From positions 158,420-222,419 of the forward strand of contig CAYMRD010000001.1 in NCBI GenBank assembly GCA_964392775.1: a DNA stretch of 64,000 bases, read 5' to 3'. Shown one piece after another: positions 18,201 to 25,914 of the stretch. The notes below the pieces were generated by a model. That model was not told the origin of the DNA. It saw nothing but the letters and a program-made list of their open reading frames with translations, and ran no database searches. Numbering within the stretch: the stretch's first letter is position 1; each line of letters starts with the position of its first letter. Made by a program: the position numbers and the translations under genes. This DNA comes from UKL13-3 sp964392775. Lineage in GTDB: Bacteria; Bacteroidota; Bacteroidia; UKL13-3.

Positions 18201-20715
18201 TACCATTCCTGCCACCGGAGGCTTTGAGATTACGGCCTGGACATATTTACCTAATTTTGTTGTCGATAAAGATCATTCAAATGATAGTTTAGTAGTAGCT
18301 TATTGCCAACCGTTAAGTGGTACTTATACTATCAATCCAGCCGGAACAGGAGCCACTAACTTCCTTTCATTTAATGATGCTGTTAATACATTAAAATGTG
18401 GAGGAGTTAGTGATGCGGTAACTATTAATGTTGCAACGGGTGTTTATAACGAACAATTTGAGATTCCGTATATTCCGGGAGCAAGTGGACAGAACACAAT
18501 TACATTTAAATCATCTACCGGAAATAAAGCTGATGTCCAGCTTAATTATGCTTCAACAAACGATTCAAATAACTTCATTGTAAAATTTGTTGGAGCAACA
18601 AACATTATCTTCTCTGATATTAGCTTCAATAATTCGGGTGCTGCTCATTCCAGAGTATTTGCATTTAGTGTTGTTTCCGCAAAATCAAATGAGCACATTA
18701 CCATCAGAAACTGTGAATTATCCGGTGTTGTTCCAACTGTAAACTCCAGTAATACGGCATTGATTTTTGCCCCTGATAACAATGCATATTTAACAATCAC
18801 AAATAATGTGTTTAATAATGGAGGTATATCTGTATTAGTTTCAGGAAATCCTGTAGTTGGCCAATACTCCGACTATGTGGTTATTGATTCCAACATAATG
18901 AACAATTTTGCCTATGCGGGTATATCAGCAGGACTCAGACGGGATGTTTCCATCAAACACAACACCCTCATCAGTAACAGTTCATCAATAACCAATGCTA
19001 TTAGCTCGGCAAGTACAGCAGGAAGTGTTGCAATTGTTGGTAATAAAGTAAACATTCCGCAGGGAACCGGAATTTTGGTATACCAAAATGCATACTACAA
19101 TGAGCTAGGCAGAGCGTTGGTAGCCAGTAATGCAGTATTGGTTCATAACACAGGTAATGTTGGTCAAACAGGCATCAAGATACAGGGTGGTTCAAAAGTT
19201 GATGTATACAGCAATACAATAAAAATCAATTCTATATCTACGAGTTCCGCAGGATTGCACATTGAAGGAGACATTACGTATTCAAATCTTGCCAATACGA
19301 TATCTTATGACGTTAAGATTTTGAATAACATTATTCAAACAGAAAATGGGTATCCGCTGAATGTTGCTGAATTGTGGTTCGACCCAGCAAATGCTGTTTC
19401 TCAAAATGCCATTTCTTTAATTAACAACAATATCTACTACAACACTAATGGAGTAAATGTTGCACGGGTAATTACAACAAATTATGCCAAATCGAACTTT
19501 AACGCCTTTAAGAATGCAGTTAATGTTGGATCGGATAATACATCTAAATACCTGCCGGTTGTTTTCGAAAGCAATACTTCTGTAAAGCCTCTTGAAAGTG
19601 ACATTACTGCATGGTATGTAAATGGAAGAGCATTGCATTTAGGCGAGGTTAATTCGGATGCAGCAGGAGCTGCAAGAAGCACAGTGCCGTATACGGGAGT
19701 ACCTGATATGGGAGCGTTTGAAATTACGCCTTCTGTTCTTCCTCCTTTAGCCTCGGCAACTCCTGCATTACCGGCACCCGGAGTTACTCAGTCATTTATG
19801 TTTTTAGGGGATACTGTGGCTAAAATACATTGGGATGCTCTTGCTCCTGTTCCGGGTTCGGTTGAAGTGCGTCAGTTTGTTGGTGAAGCACCACCTCAAA
19901 TTAGTGCTCCTGACCATCACATGTTCGCTTACGTTTCATTGGAAATGCCAACAAGCTCATCTTCCAGCTATAGTTACAATGCTGATTTTAACTACAAAGC
20001 AGCCTGGTTAGGTACAATAGCTTTCGAGTCATTGCTTCGCATGTCAATCAGGGATTCCTTCCTGAATTGGAGCGTTGCCACATCAACTATAGATAGTGTT
20101 GGCAAACGAATCTCCGGTTTTAATCTGTACAGCAATAACCTGATTATTACCGGTGCCGATGTAAACAATCCGCTTCCTGTACAATTGTTATCATTTACCG
20201 CACAGTTAAAAAACAAAGGAGTGAATGTAGATTGGACAAGTGCATCCGAAATCAATGCTTCACATTTCGCTGTAGAACGTTCAGTTGATGGAGTCCGGTT
20301 TGTAACTGTTCAAAATGTGAAAGCCAGAAATAAGCCGGGCAGTTACCTGTATTATGATGACTTAATGGGACTGGATAAAATCAATACCGTTTATTACAGA
20401 CTAAAATCTATTGATTGGGACGGTGCATTCAGTTACAGCCATGTTGTATCAGTAAATCTGACAAGCACAGGAGACGCCACTGTATTAGTAGCTCCTAATC
20501 CTGTAGATGATTTTATTAATCTGCACTTTACAGATGATGCAACATCAGCAGTTGAGGTTTCTCTGTTTGATATGCAAGGCCAGTTATTGGATAAGCAAAA
20601 CTTTGAGCCTGGACAAAAAGTAATCATTCCATCCTCAGGACTTGCTCATGGCCTTTACCTGCTTAAAGTAAGATTCAACAACAAAGAGGAATCAATCAGA
20701 ATTCTCAAAAAATAA
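12235..20715 (+). CDS. Giant secreted T9SS protein with GEVED, FN3 and repeated beta-helix modules
   Basis: 2826 residues. A signal peptide lies at about 1-41 (hydrophobic 'LFLLLMIGVFISPFVTHA'). Next comes a GEVED-type domain at about 105-195 ('VWIDYNCNQVFEASERVL' and 'NNYAEVEDYTVMI'). Four large modules follow, opening 'TYTIGFGGDFSSLTDAV', 'TYSLGGPGADFSSFTQL', 'NYTINSAMPNSATNYSSF' and 'TYTINPAGTGATNFLSF', each leading into Asn-rich parallel beta-helix repeats. A fibronectin type III domain is at about 785-870, and CARDB-like linkers ('ITSLQINWEVDGV') occur. The last roughly 80 residues ('VAPNPVDDFINLHF', 'LYLLKVRF') form a type A T9SS sorting domain. It is probably a surface adhesin or glycan-binding protein. 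It has the same architecture as the gene at 3-4220. A strong terminator follows. Confidence 0.9.
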   Translation: MARLNFTNCYHRVTNCLFSFQKRLFLLLMIGVFISPFVTHAQYCTPTTFTPYGQCAGGSILNVTFNTINNSAGCVSGGVPADYYKNFTATVTPTYITPGNTYFLSVTHSVSWAGGAAVWIDYNCNQVFEASERVLFSSSTSVGGILSGNITVPGTAQSGTSRMRIMAGEGAIPSDPCDPNNYAEVEDYTVMISEKPYNNAGVTGKQHSTVFCAGPSVNEDIRVRVANLGANQITSLQINWEVDGVSQSPISFTSLDTLNGSNPSDTLLLLGPVSFPTSAAKTIKAWTSLPNGVADTTNNDDTLVFTVRPLMNGTYTIGFGGDFSSLTDAVTQLQNGICGAVTLNYTGTNNTYEEQVLIPAIPGASAANPVIINGNNNTLTFNTSVSASRYVIRLQGAKHITLNNLVIKPTGTTYGWGIHLTGNADSNTVHGCTILIESVTSITAANSVGIVINNSNTTAITAGGPNTGNVISNNYIKGAATGGMYYGIVIAPSSASATATYTKVVNNTIEDFYAYGIYATQINNALIKGNIIRNVTKTANNATVWGIALITGARLSAISENQISNPFGAQTTSTGVFYGIQSTSTAANTPAGSENLFANNIIYNSIGNGTFTGVSLEPAPNSLVYHNTINFDNTSSAPITITRGVYQSGTAAGIQLRNNVISITRGGTGLKHLLYFNTAANSILSNNNGLFISSSATNHVGYSSAANRTLLADWNTSTNQDTASVFVDPVFAYAASGNLEPQSSALNDIGSNATSSVPNDIRQSVRSATPDPGAFEYTPSGCLTPSGIAVSTVTSAGAQISWTEPSPAPDAGYEYYVDTTATPPTVSGTTHPTASVNATGLDPSTKYYVFVRSVCGVPSAWAGPVSFTTLCAPLAAGTYSLGGPGADFSSFTQLANRLNCGSGIAGPVVVNVTPGLPPFNEQFVLGPILNSDLVNTVTINGNGNTIQTNATSAQRSIIRLEGVNFVTIDSLTIKTTNATYGWGVHFYQNASNNVIKNCIIDISTVTSTAAANSGGIIFSNSLTAATTAGANGVLNTIENNLIIGNPTGAGMYYGIVLAPATAAATYSGNQVIGNIIRDFYSTGIHCLQTNGSTIKGNIIENTTKPSLASSVYGISMNTAYRSDVIADNEIRNLTGGSPASSATVYGISLSNTTTSANITPVGNEMNVFNNVIHNIKGSGNIYGIYASNATNIRYYHNTIIIDDSNNGSGFSRGFHHTGSLSGGGLIFKNNIVSVNRNTTGTNHSIYLNTNTQPYTLNNNAYWVGGSNAFVGYLSGSDFGSLNSWKNTTGFDAGSRFCYADFVDLNNNNLTPDAGLINNIGDNLLGFAPVDKNGTARTGNPDPGAFEFTPTQNVDAGVLEIILPKAVPVGATTPAVTIFNAGTQDLISATIEWEVNGILQTSVPLAGTIPSGGISSPIPLTSFSFASGTVYAISAWTSAPNATVDGKPHNDTASIGNIVTAIPAGNYTINSAMPNSATNYSSFASFIQEAETVGISGAIELTVIDTFVQGPIVFGNEIPGTSSVHTITVKSSDTSTTTISSNTANTITLNNVDHVVFRNLIIENTNASSSSVIWLTNSADSNTITNCTILSPIITASTSTYGILASASVTSKTAGNNAKGTLIDSCIVKGANEGVVFMGVLYPALPEEVIDPRINSYNQVAHSTITNSYTTAIHAQTQSRFIADKNEIVSLGNGVNTFTTGINLRENIFLGSFINANTITGALGGSGIAAIWDESVNSIVSNNMIQMGAAANDVLAIRWIGTSASIVYNSVNVTTTNANGCALSISPTEGNRYSVYNNILKNDNPGQIVNYTLGTGVVLDIDNNVYYGTGNLPYRFNNTNYSTLPDLRVAMGISNDLNTLTIDPVFVSDSNLRTFNPILNNKGTPFALVTTDIDGNVRNASTPDVGVNEFNLPPFEDAGIIAITIPSLPVIPGVGSDVNVVIKNFGVGPLTSAEVSYSFNSISQTISYTGNLAEGETDTIRFTLTNLAGITIPATGGFEITAWTYLPNFVVDKDHSNDSLVVAYCQPLSGTYTINPAGTGATNFLSFNDAVNTLKCGGVSDAVTINVATGVYNEQFEIPYIPGASGQNTITFKSSTGNKADVQLNYASTNDSNNFIVKFVGATNIIFSDISFNNSGAAHSRVFAFSVVSAKSNEHITIRNCELSGVVPTVNSSNTALIFAPDNNAYLTITNNVFNNGGISVLVSGNPVVGQYSDYVVIDSNIMNNFAYAGISAGLRRDVSIKHNTLISNSSSITNAISSASTAGSVAIVGNKVNIPQGTGILVYQNAYYNELGRALVASNAVLVHNTGNVGQTGIKIQGGSKVDVYSNTIKINSISTSSAGLHIEGDITYSNLANTISYDVKILNNIIQTENGYPLNVAELWFDPANAVSQNAISLINNNIYYNTNGVNVARVITTNYAKSNFNAFKNAVNVGSDNTSKYLPVVFESNTSVKPLESDITAWYVNGRALHLGEVNSDAAGAARSTVPYTGVPDMGAFEITPSVLPPLASATPALPAPGVTQSFMFLGDTVAKIHWDALAPVPGSVEVRQFVGEAPPQISAPDHHMFAYVSLEMPTSSSSSYSYNADFNYKAAWLGTIAFESLLRMSIRDSFLNWSVATSTIDSVGKRISGFNLYSNNLIITGADVNNPLPVQLLSFTAQLKNKGVNVDWTSASEINASHFAVERSVDGVRFVTVQNVKARNKPGSYLYYDDLMGLDKINTVYYRLKSIDWDGAFSYSHVVSVNLTSTGDATVLVAPNPVDDFINLHFTDDATSAVEVSLFDMQGQLLDKQNFEPGQKVIIPSSGLAHGLYLLKVRFNNKEESIRILKK

Positions 20716-20732
20716 CAGGGTAAATCAATTAC

Positions 20733-20769
20733 AAAAGAGGCTGTTTCAATTATTGAAACAGCCTCTTTT
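20733..20769. terminator. Rho-independent terminator after the giant T9SS gene
   Basis: A 17-bp perfect stem (20733-20749 with 20753-20769, loop TTA) has an A-rich left foot and T-rich right foot, 18 bp after the stop codon. Confidence 0.9.
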
Positions 20770-20978
20770 CGTTTTACAGTTTCTCAGCAAAACCTGCAGC
20801 AATATTACTCCGGTCGATATGTTCATAACCCGAACCGAACCTCACAATGATGATGTTTTTTGGATCTCGCTAAAACCAACCGGAAATTGTGTACTGTCAA
20901 AGTGTGTTCGGGGTTTTTACCTTAGTGTTTTGCAGCTGTGAAGGTGGCAGCATATTGTTAGACCGGCATAAGTTTAAA

Positions 20979-21106
20979 TGACTATCCGATTACAGTCAAC
21001 AATATTTTAACTGCGGAGTTCACAGCGAAAGAGCGCAGCGTTTTGCAGCGGTTAAGTATAAAACAGATTTAACATTAAGATTTACTTGCCTAAAAGCGGA
21101 TAGTCA
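20979..21106. repeat. Small inverted-repeat element, family B, copy 1
   Basis: It begins TGACTATCCG and ends CGGATAGTCA, a perfect 10-bp terminal inverted repeat. The interior includes AGTCAACAATATTTTAAC, a GC-rich hairpin and AAAACAGATTTA, all shared with the reverse complement of 29633-29724. It is non-coding. The rest of the 20770-21140 gap shows nothing I recognise. Confidence 0.7.
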
Positions 21107-21140
21107 GTTAAGTTTAAATAACAAGAGCGCATGTTGCGTT

Positions 21141-22925
21141 TTAGTTTACCTGCTCTAATGCTGTTCTTTCAATCGTAATATCATTCAGCATGCATTCATA
21201 CTGGTTCAGTAACCCGTGCCATTGTTCGAGATGCTTCAGTTCCCTGTAATACTGAATACCGCTTAACAGGTTTTGCTTAAACGTAGTATAATATTTTACC
21301 TGCTTGGCGGTTAAGGGCTCCGTTAATTTTTGCAGGTCGTTTTTCAGGTAGTCAACATACATTTTAAGTTCGTTTACAAACATATTCGGACGTTCAACTG
21401 CGTTCAGCAAATTGGTTCTTCCGTAAATATGGTCAACCATCTGAGCAAGTGTAAATACGCCCGAGAAGTAAGCCAGATTAGGTCCCGGACAAATGCTTAC
21501 AGCGCTCATGTTGAGCTTTTGCTTCGGGTTGTTCAACTGATAGCCGACAGCTGAGAGGCCTTCGCACAGACAATCCTTTTCGGTTATTTCAGCAAGTTTT
21601 TGTTCGTAAACAGGAGCCGGAAGATGCTGTGAGTTCAATTCATTTATTTTTAAATGCTGGTATTTACGCGATGCCGTACACAATGTTTTTGTTGTGAACT
21701 CTGTATTAAAGCTAAGGTGCTTGCGCAGGCAGGGACTGCCGGGTTTCCCATTCGCAATGCGTGTAATCCGTTGTTTTTCGGCAGAGCTTTTCCTGAAATT
21801 ATTAAACGGTACACCCAGAGGGGATGCTCCGCTTAAATAGTAATCATCGGGTGTGGCGCAGGCTAAATCGTTTAATGTCGCAGAATCTACATTGGTAGCT
21901 TCGGGAACCAATAAAAACGGGCTTCCCCAGCCGGTAGCATCCATCCTGTAATGCCTGCGCAAAAATGAATCTTCATCACCTGTGCCAATTCCTCCCTGCA
22001 CCGTAATCCGAATGGTTTCGTTTTCGGCCAGCAGAGGTTGTTGCCTGGCGAGCAAAGCGGCATTGGTCATTTCTTTCAGCTCCTCAACAAGCATTTCGCG
22101 TTTCTCTTTAAACTCTTCCAGCACGGGACCCAGTAAAAATCCTTCTGTTGCAAAGGCATGCCCACCGCAATTCAGCCCCGATTCAATTCTGAACTCCGAA
22201 ACCCATATTCCTTTTTTTGCCAGAAATTTTCCCTGAATGGAAGCCGAGCGAAAATCACTCACCTTTATAATCACACGCTTGTTTATGTGTTGATGCTCAT
22301 CGGGAAAAAAATCAGGAAAGGTTTCGAGATAAGCGTACAATCTCGGATTTAGTCCTGCCGAAAATACAATTGATGATTGCAGGGAACTGTTTGCATATCC
22401 GCGCAAAGCAGCCAGCGCATCCGAGAATAATTCGGGATTCATATCTTCGGTACCGGCATGGTAGTTATTGCCATCAATCTTGGTCATAATGTTTACGTCA
22501 ATGCTGCCCGGTACAATTTGTTCCCGCAACTGTTGCTGAAGGCTTACCCGTTCGTTTCCTGTTGTCAGCAGCATGGCGAAGTACATTTTTTTCAATGTGC
22601 TGCCATCAGGTAATAAGGTGAAGTACCTGTTGATTTCACTACCCGCGCTGAACGATTCCTGTTTCAGGATATCAATTTGTTTGCCGACCAGCTCTTTTAC
22701 CAGATTAAGATATCCGGTAATCCGTTTGGCGCGGTAGTCAAAGGTTGTTTTAAAAATGGGGTGGAAAGCAATATTGTTTTTGACCGAATGAAATTGTCTC
22801 ATCTGTTCTACAAGCTCATCCTGTACTACCGACATTACTGAAGAAATGCCAAACCGGGCAACTTTAACGGGAGTATCAATGGAGTAAGCTAACCCCAGAA
22901 CAGGTATGTGAAAAGTATGTTGCAT
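21141..22925 (-). CDS. Uncharacterised 594-residue protein, possible TIM-barrel flavin-type enzyme
   Basis: I do not recognise a named family. The N terminus 'HIPVLGLAYSIDTPVKVARFGISSVMSVV' and the central 'TVQGGIGTGDEDSFLRRHYRMDATGWGSPFLLVPEA' look like phosphate-binding segments of FMN-dependent TIM barrels, but this is only a resemblance. Several Cys residues are present ('LACATPDDYYLSGASPLG', 'GSPCLRKH', 'KDCLCEGLSAVGY'). No signal peptide. A palindrome TTGACGGCCATCAA lies about 70 bp upstream of the start and matches an Fnr-type box. Related boxes precede the nor region, and the Crp/Fnr gene is divergent next door, so it is probably part of the same anaerobic or NO-responsive regulon. 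Confidence 0.6.
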   Translation of the reverse strand: MQHTFHIPVLGLAYSIDTPVKVARFGISSVMSVVQDELVEQMRQFHSVKNNIAFHPIFKTTFDYRAKRITGYLNLVKELVGKQIDILKQESFSAGSEINRYFTLLPDGSTLKKMYFAMLLTTGNERVSLQQQLREQIVPGSIDVNIMTKIDGNNYHAGTEDMNPELFSDALAALRGYANSSLQSSIVFSAGLNPRLYAYLETFPDFFPDEHQHINKRVIIKVSDFRSASIQGKFLAKKGIWVSEFRIESGLNCGGHAFATEGFLLGPVLEEFKEKREMLVEELKEMTNAALLARQQPLLAENETIRITVQGGIGTGDEDSFLRRHYRMDATGWGSPFLLVPEATNVDSATLNDLACATPDDYYLSGASPLGVPFNNFRKSSAEKQRITRIANGKPGSPCLRKHLSFNTEFTTKTLCTASRKYQHLKINELNSQHLPAPVYEQKLAEITEKDCLCEGLSAVGYQLNNPKQKLNMSAVSICPGPNLAYFSGVFTLAQMVDHIYGRTNLLNAVERPNMFVNELKMYVDYLKNDLQKLTEPLTAKQVKYYTTFKQNLLSGIQYYRELKHLEQWHGLLNQYECMLNDITIERTALEQVN

Positions 22926-22990
22926 ATATATATAGTGAAATTCGCGTGAATAATCAGGTGCAAATGACGTGTTCTTTCATGCTCTAAAAG

Positions 22991-23004
22991 TTGACGGCCA
23001 TCAA
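22991..23004. promoter_or_regulatory. Fnr/Dnr-type box upstream of the 594-residue protein gene
   Basis: TTGAC-GGCC-ATCAA matches the Fnr-family consensus TTGAT-N4-ATCAA at nine of ten positions. It lies between the divergent 594-residue gene and the Crp/Fnr gene, closer to the former. Confidence 0.55.
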
Positions 23005-23013
23005 TTTTTTAAA

Positions 23014-23167
23014 TGACTATCGGGATATTGTCAATTAAACTTCTTCCATCCTCCGCACCCCCTAACCCTAAAGGAAGTTCCGCGCACAAGTCTTTTAGAA
23101 AGTGTGCGGCTGGTCCCCGCTAGGGGAAGGGGTGCGCGAGGGCAAGTTGACAATATCCCGATAGTCA
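23014..23167. repeat. MITE-like inverted-repeat element, family A, copy 1
   Basis: 154 bp with perfect 21-bp terminal inverted repeats (TGACTATCGGGATATTGTCA plus A at 23014-23034, its complement at 23147-23167). The interior is GC-rich and non-coding ('CCGCGCACAAGTCTTTTAGA'). Other copies are at 25190-25330 (same orientation) and 32668-32804 (opposite orientation). It may be mobilised by a transposase elsewhere; no transposase is present here. Confidence 0.8.
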
Positions 23168-23306
23168 GTATTTTTTATCAGAAACCGGTGAATACAGCCC
23201 AATATTTAATGAGTTAAATCAGTTAAGCGGATAGTTGATGCTTGCAGGTTTATTGCTAATCTTTGTATGTGAAAAACAGCAACCGGTGAAACGTGTACCC
23301 TTAACA

Positions 23307-23993
23307 ATGAATTGTATGAATTGCCAGCACAGGGCAACATCTTTTTTTTGCAACCTGAGGCCGGGTGAGCTGGAAACCATGAATGCGTTTAAGCAAACAT
23401 ATCATGCCCGGAAGAGGCAGGTATTGTTTAACGAAAATGATTCGGTGAAGGGATTGTATTGTGTACATTCAGGTAAGGTGAAGCTTTATAAAACAACCAA
23501 TGCCGGTAATGTTCAGATTTTGCGTATTGCCAAAGATGCCGATTTGATTGGCTACCGCGGGTTGCTGGGCAATGGTAAATATATTGCTTCGGCAGAGGTG
23601 ATGGAAGACAGTGTAATTTGCTTTATTCCCAAAGAAAAGATATTCCAGTTTATTGCAGGCAATGTTCCGTTCGCGCTCGATATCATGTCGCGCATTGCTG
23701 CCGATATCAGTGAGGTGGAAAGCAAAGCCAGTACGTATCTCTATAAATCGGGTAAAGAACGGTTAGCCGAAACGTTGTTATTGCTGGAGCAGTCGTTCGG
23801 CACCAATACGGAAGGATTTATCAATATCAGTTTAACCCGCGAAGAGATTGGCGGTATTACCGGAATGGCAATGGAAACCATCATCCGTATTTTACGGGTA
23901 TGGGAAGATGAAGGGCTGGTGAGGCTTCATAAAAAATACATCAGGATACTGAACCGCGAAGCCTTAACCGATATTGCGGCCATCGAAGAATAG
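23307..23993 (+). CDS. Crp/Fnr family transcriptional regulator
   Basis: 228 residues from ATG 23307; an earlier in-frame ATG (23235) would add 24 residues lacking family character. It begins MNCMNCQHRATSFFC, giving Cys3, Cys6 and Cys15, which could ligate a cluster or be redox-active. Next is a cyclic-nucleotide-type effector domain ('NENDSVKGLYCVHSGKVKLY', 'DLIGYRGLLGNGKYIASAEV'), then a dimerisation helix and a Crp-type helix-turn-helix ('ISLTREEIGGITGMAMETII'). It probably controls the nor region through the boxes at 22991 and 23994-24029. Whether it senses NO (Dnr-like), oxygen or redox state cannot be read from sequence. Confidence 0.85.
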   Translation: MNCMNCQHRATSFFCNLRPGELETMNAFKQTYHARKRQVLFNENDSVKGLYCVHSGKVKLYKTTNAGNVQILRIAKDADLIGYRGLLGNGKYIASAEVMEDSVICFIPKEKIFQFIAGNVPFALDIMSRIAADISEVESKASTYLYKSGKERLAETLLLLEQSFGTNTEGFINISLTREEIGGITGMAMETIIRILRVWEDEGLVRLHKKYIRILNREALTDIAAIEE

Positions 23994-24029
23994 TTGATAT
24001 GCATCACTTATATTTTTGACGGGTATCAA
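23994..24029. promoter_or_regulatory. Two tandem Fnr/Dnr-type boxes ahead of the sugar-nor gene cluster
   Basis: TTGAT-ATGC-ATCAC (23994-24007) and TTGAC-GGGT-ATCAA (24016-24029) each match TTGAT-N4-ATCAA at nine of ten positions, 22 bp centre to centre. They start directly after the Crp/Fnr stop codon and precede the glycosyltransferase that heads the run ending with norC-norB. Confidence 0.65.
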
Positions 24030-24076
24030 TAAATGAATAACCGGGTATTCCGTATTTCGGATTAAAATTATCCGGT

Positions 24077-25192
24077 ATGAATGCTCCCCTCGTAGATGTT
24101 GTTATTCTCAATTATAATGGACGTGAGTATCTGGACGAATGCCTAACATCAGTGCTTGGAAGCTCATATTCCAATAAACGGATATACCTGCTCGACAATG
24201 CATCTACGGCTGATGATGTAGCGTATGTTAAGTTACATTACCCGGTAGTCCGTATTATTCAAAATACTTCCAACAACGGTTATTGTGCCGCGTATAATTT
24301 AGCCTTTGCACAGTGCGGGGGAAAGTATATCGTGTGCTTAAACAACGATGTAACGGTTGCTGCCGGCTGGATTGAGCACATGGTTGAATTAGCCGAATCG
24401 GACAGCAGCATTGCCGCGATCCAGCCCAAAATTGTTTCATATTTTGATGAACATAAATTTGAATATGCAGGAGCCTCGGGAGGGATGATGGATCAGTATG
24501 GATTCCCGTTTTTGCGTGGAAGATTATTTGATACAATGGAAGATGATTGCGGACAGTACGATGATGTGCGGGATATTTTCTGGACAAGTGGTGCTGCGAT
24601 GTTTCTGAGAAAAGATGCCCTGCGGCATAGTGGTGTGCTGGATGAAACCATTGTACACCACATGGATGAAATTGATTTGTGCTGGCGGTTACGACTGGCC
24701 GGGTACAATCTTAAAGTACAGCCGGCATCAGTTATCAGGCATATAGGAGGTGCAACCATTCCTCCGCACAGCTACAAAAAGGTGTACTGGAACCACCGTA
24801 ACTCATTATACATCATGCTCAAAAATTATGGGATATACAATATGTGTACAAAGGTTCCGGTGCATGTATTGCTCGATTATGTTGCGTTTGCACATGCCCT
24901 GCTGAAAGGAAACCTGGCAACGGTAAGAGGTGTTTTAGCGGCACATGTCTGGATCATTCTTAATCTTATATTAATAGCCCGGAAACGGGCAGAAGTACAG
25001 CAGCGCAGGATATTGCCCGATTCCGCCATCATGCATGCCGTGTACCGGGGATCGGTGGTATGGGAATATTTTGTGTTAAAGCATAAAACATTTCAATCGC
25101 TCACTCATCATGCTTTAGATGAAAGGCCCATGATTTGCCAATCATCACCCCGGCTCAATGTAAATATACTATCAGACCTTGAAAAAATATGA
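24077..25192 (+). CDS. Family 2 glycosyltransferase, rhamnosyltransferase-like
   Basis: 371 residues. GT-A fold motifs: N-terminal 'VDVVILNYNGREYLDECL', the nucleotide-binding 'LNNDVTV' and the acceptor-side 'HMDEIDLCWRLRLAGY'. A hydrophobic segment near the C terminus ('HVWIILNLILIARKR') may anchor it to the membrane. It likely transfers a sugar, possibly rhamnose given the following rfb genes, to a surface glycan. The stop codon TGA is the first TGA of the family A inverted-repeat element at 25190, so that element may have replaced the original end of the gene. Confidence 0.85.
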   Translation: MNAPLVDVVILNYNGREYLDECLTSVLGSSYSNKRIYLLDNASTADDVAYVKLHYPVVRIIQNTSNNGYCAAYNLAFAQCGGKYIVCLNNDVTVAAGWIEHMVELAESDSSIAAIQPKIVSYFDEHKFEYAGASGGMMDQYGFPFLRGRLFDTMEDDCGQYDDVRDIFWTSGAAMFLRKDALRHSGVLDETIVHHMDEIDLCWRLRLAGYNLKVQPASVIRHIGGATIPPHSYKKVYWNHRNSLYIMLKNYGIYNMCTKVPVHVLLDYVAFAHALLKGNLATVRGVLAAHVWIILNLILIARKRAEVQQRRILPDSAIMHAVYRGSVVWEYFVLKHKTFQSLTHHALDERPMICQSSPRLNVNILSDLEKI

Positions 25193-25330
25193 CTATCCGG
25201 ATATTGTTAACTAAGCTTCTGCTATTCTCCGCACTCCCAATCCTAAAGCGGGTTTCGCGCACGAGTTTTGTAGACGGTGTGCGGCTGGTCCAGGGGGGCA
25301 GGGCAGGTTAACATTTACCCGGCAGGTAAA
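25190..25330. repeat. MITE-like inverted-repeat element, family A, copy 2
   Basis: The left end TGACTATCCGGATATTGTTA is close to the family A terminus. The middle shares 'CTCCGCAC', 'TCGCGCAC' and 'GTGTGCGGCTGGTCC' with copy 1. The right end is degenerate, so the right boundary is approximate. It separates the glycosyltransferase from rfbC. Confidence 0.7.
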
Positions 25331-25343
25331 AAATAATATACAG

Positions 25344-25910
25344 ATGAAAATAAAATTGTTAGAAGAAAAGCTCAATGGGTTGAAAGTATTGCAGCCTGAA
25401 ATTTTTGAAGATGAACGCGGATTTTTTGCGGAAGTGTATCGTAAGGATCAGATGGCTGAACATGGTATTACGGATGAATTTGTGCAGGATAATCATTCGC
25501 GTTCGGTTTATGGCGTGATAAGGGGATTGCATTTTCAATGGGAGCCTCCTATGGCTAAGCTGATGCGTGTAACATTTGGTGAAGCATTTCTGGTTGCCGT
25601 TGATATTCGTAAAAATTCTCCCACACTCGGGCAATGGCATGGTGAGTGGGTATCGGCTCAGAATAAAAAAATGGTATGGGCGCCTGCCGGTTTTGCACGG
25701 GGTTTCTGTGTAGGCAGTGATTTTGCCGAAATACAATATAAGTGTACAGGGTTATACAACAGCAAAGCCGAATCGGGTATTTTGTGGAACGACCCTGCCA
25801 TTGGTATTGAGTGGCCTGCAATTGCCAATCCGGTAATTTCAGAGAAAGATAAACAGGCAAAAACACTGGCTGAGTGGCTGCAAACTGCTGAGTCGGATTT
25901 AATCAGGTAA
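25344..25910 (+). CDS. rfbC: dTDP-4-dehydrorhamnose 3,5-epimerase family protein
   Basis: 188-residue cupin-fold epimerase of the dTDP-L-rhamnose pathway. It has 'DERGFFAEVYRKDQM', 'DNHSRSVYGVIRGLHFQ' with the catalytic-base His of the RGLH motif, and 'AVDIRKNSPTLGQW'. Oddity: the usual 'PxGFAHGF' motif reads 'PAGFARGF', with Arg for His, so it may act on a related nucleotide sugar. It is followed after 4 bp by an SDR gene, then rfbD, in one transcription unit. Confidence 0.88.
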   Translation: MKIKLLEEKLNGLKVLQPEIFEDERGFFAEVYRKDQMAEHGITDEFVQDNHSRSVYGVIRGLHFQWEPPMAKLMRVTFGEAFLVAVDIRKNSPTLGQWHGEWVSAQNKKMVWAPAGFARGFCVGSDFAEIQYKCTGLYNSKAESGILWNDPAIGIEWPAIANPVISEKDKQAKTLAEWLQTAESDLIR

Positions 25911-25914
25911 TAAT

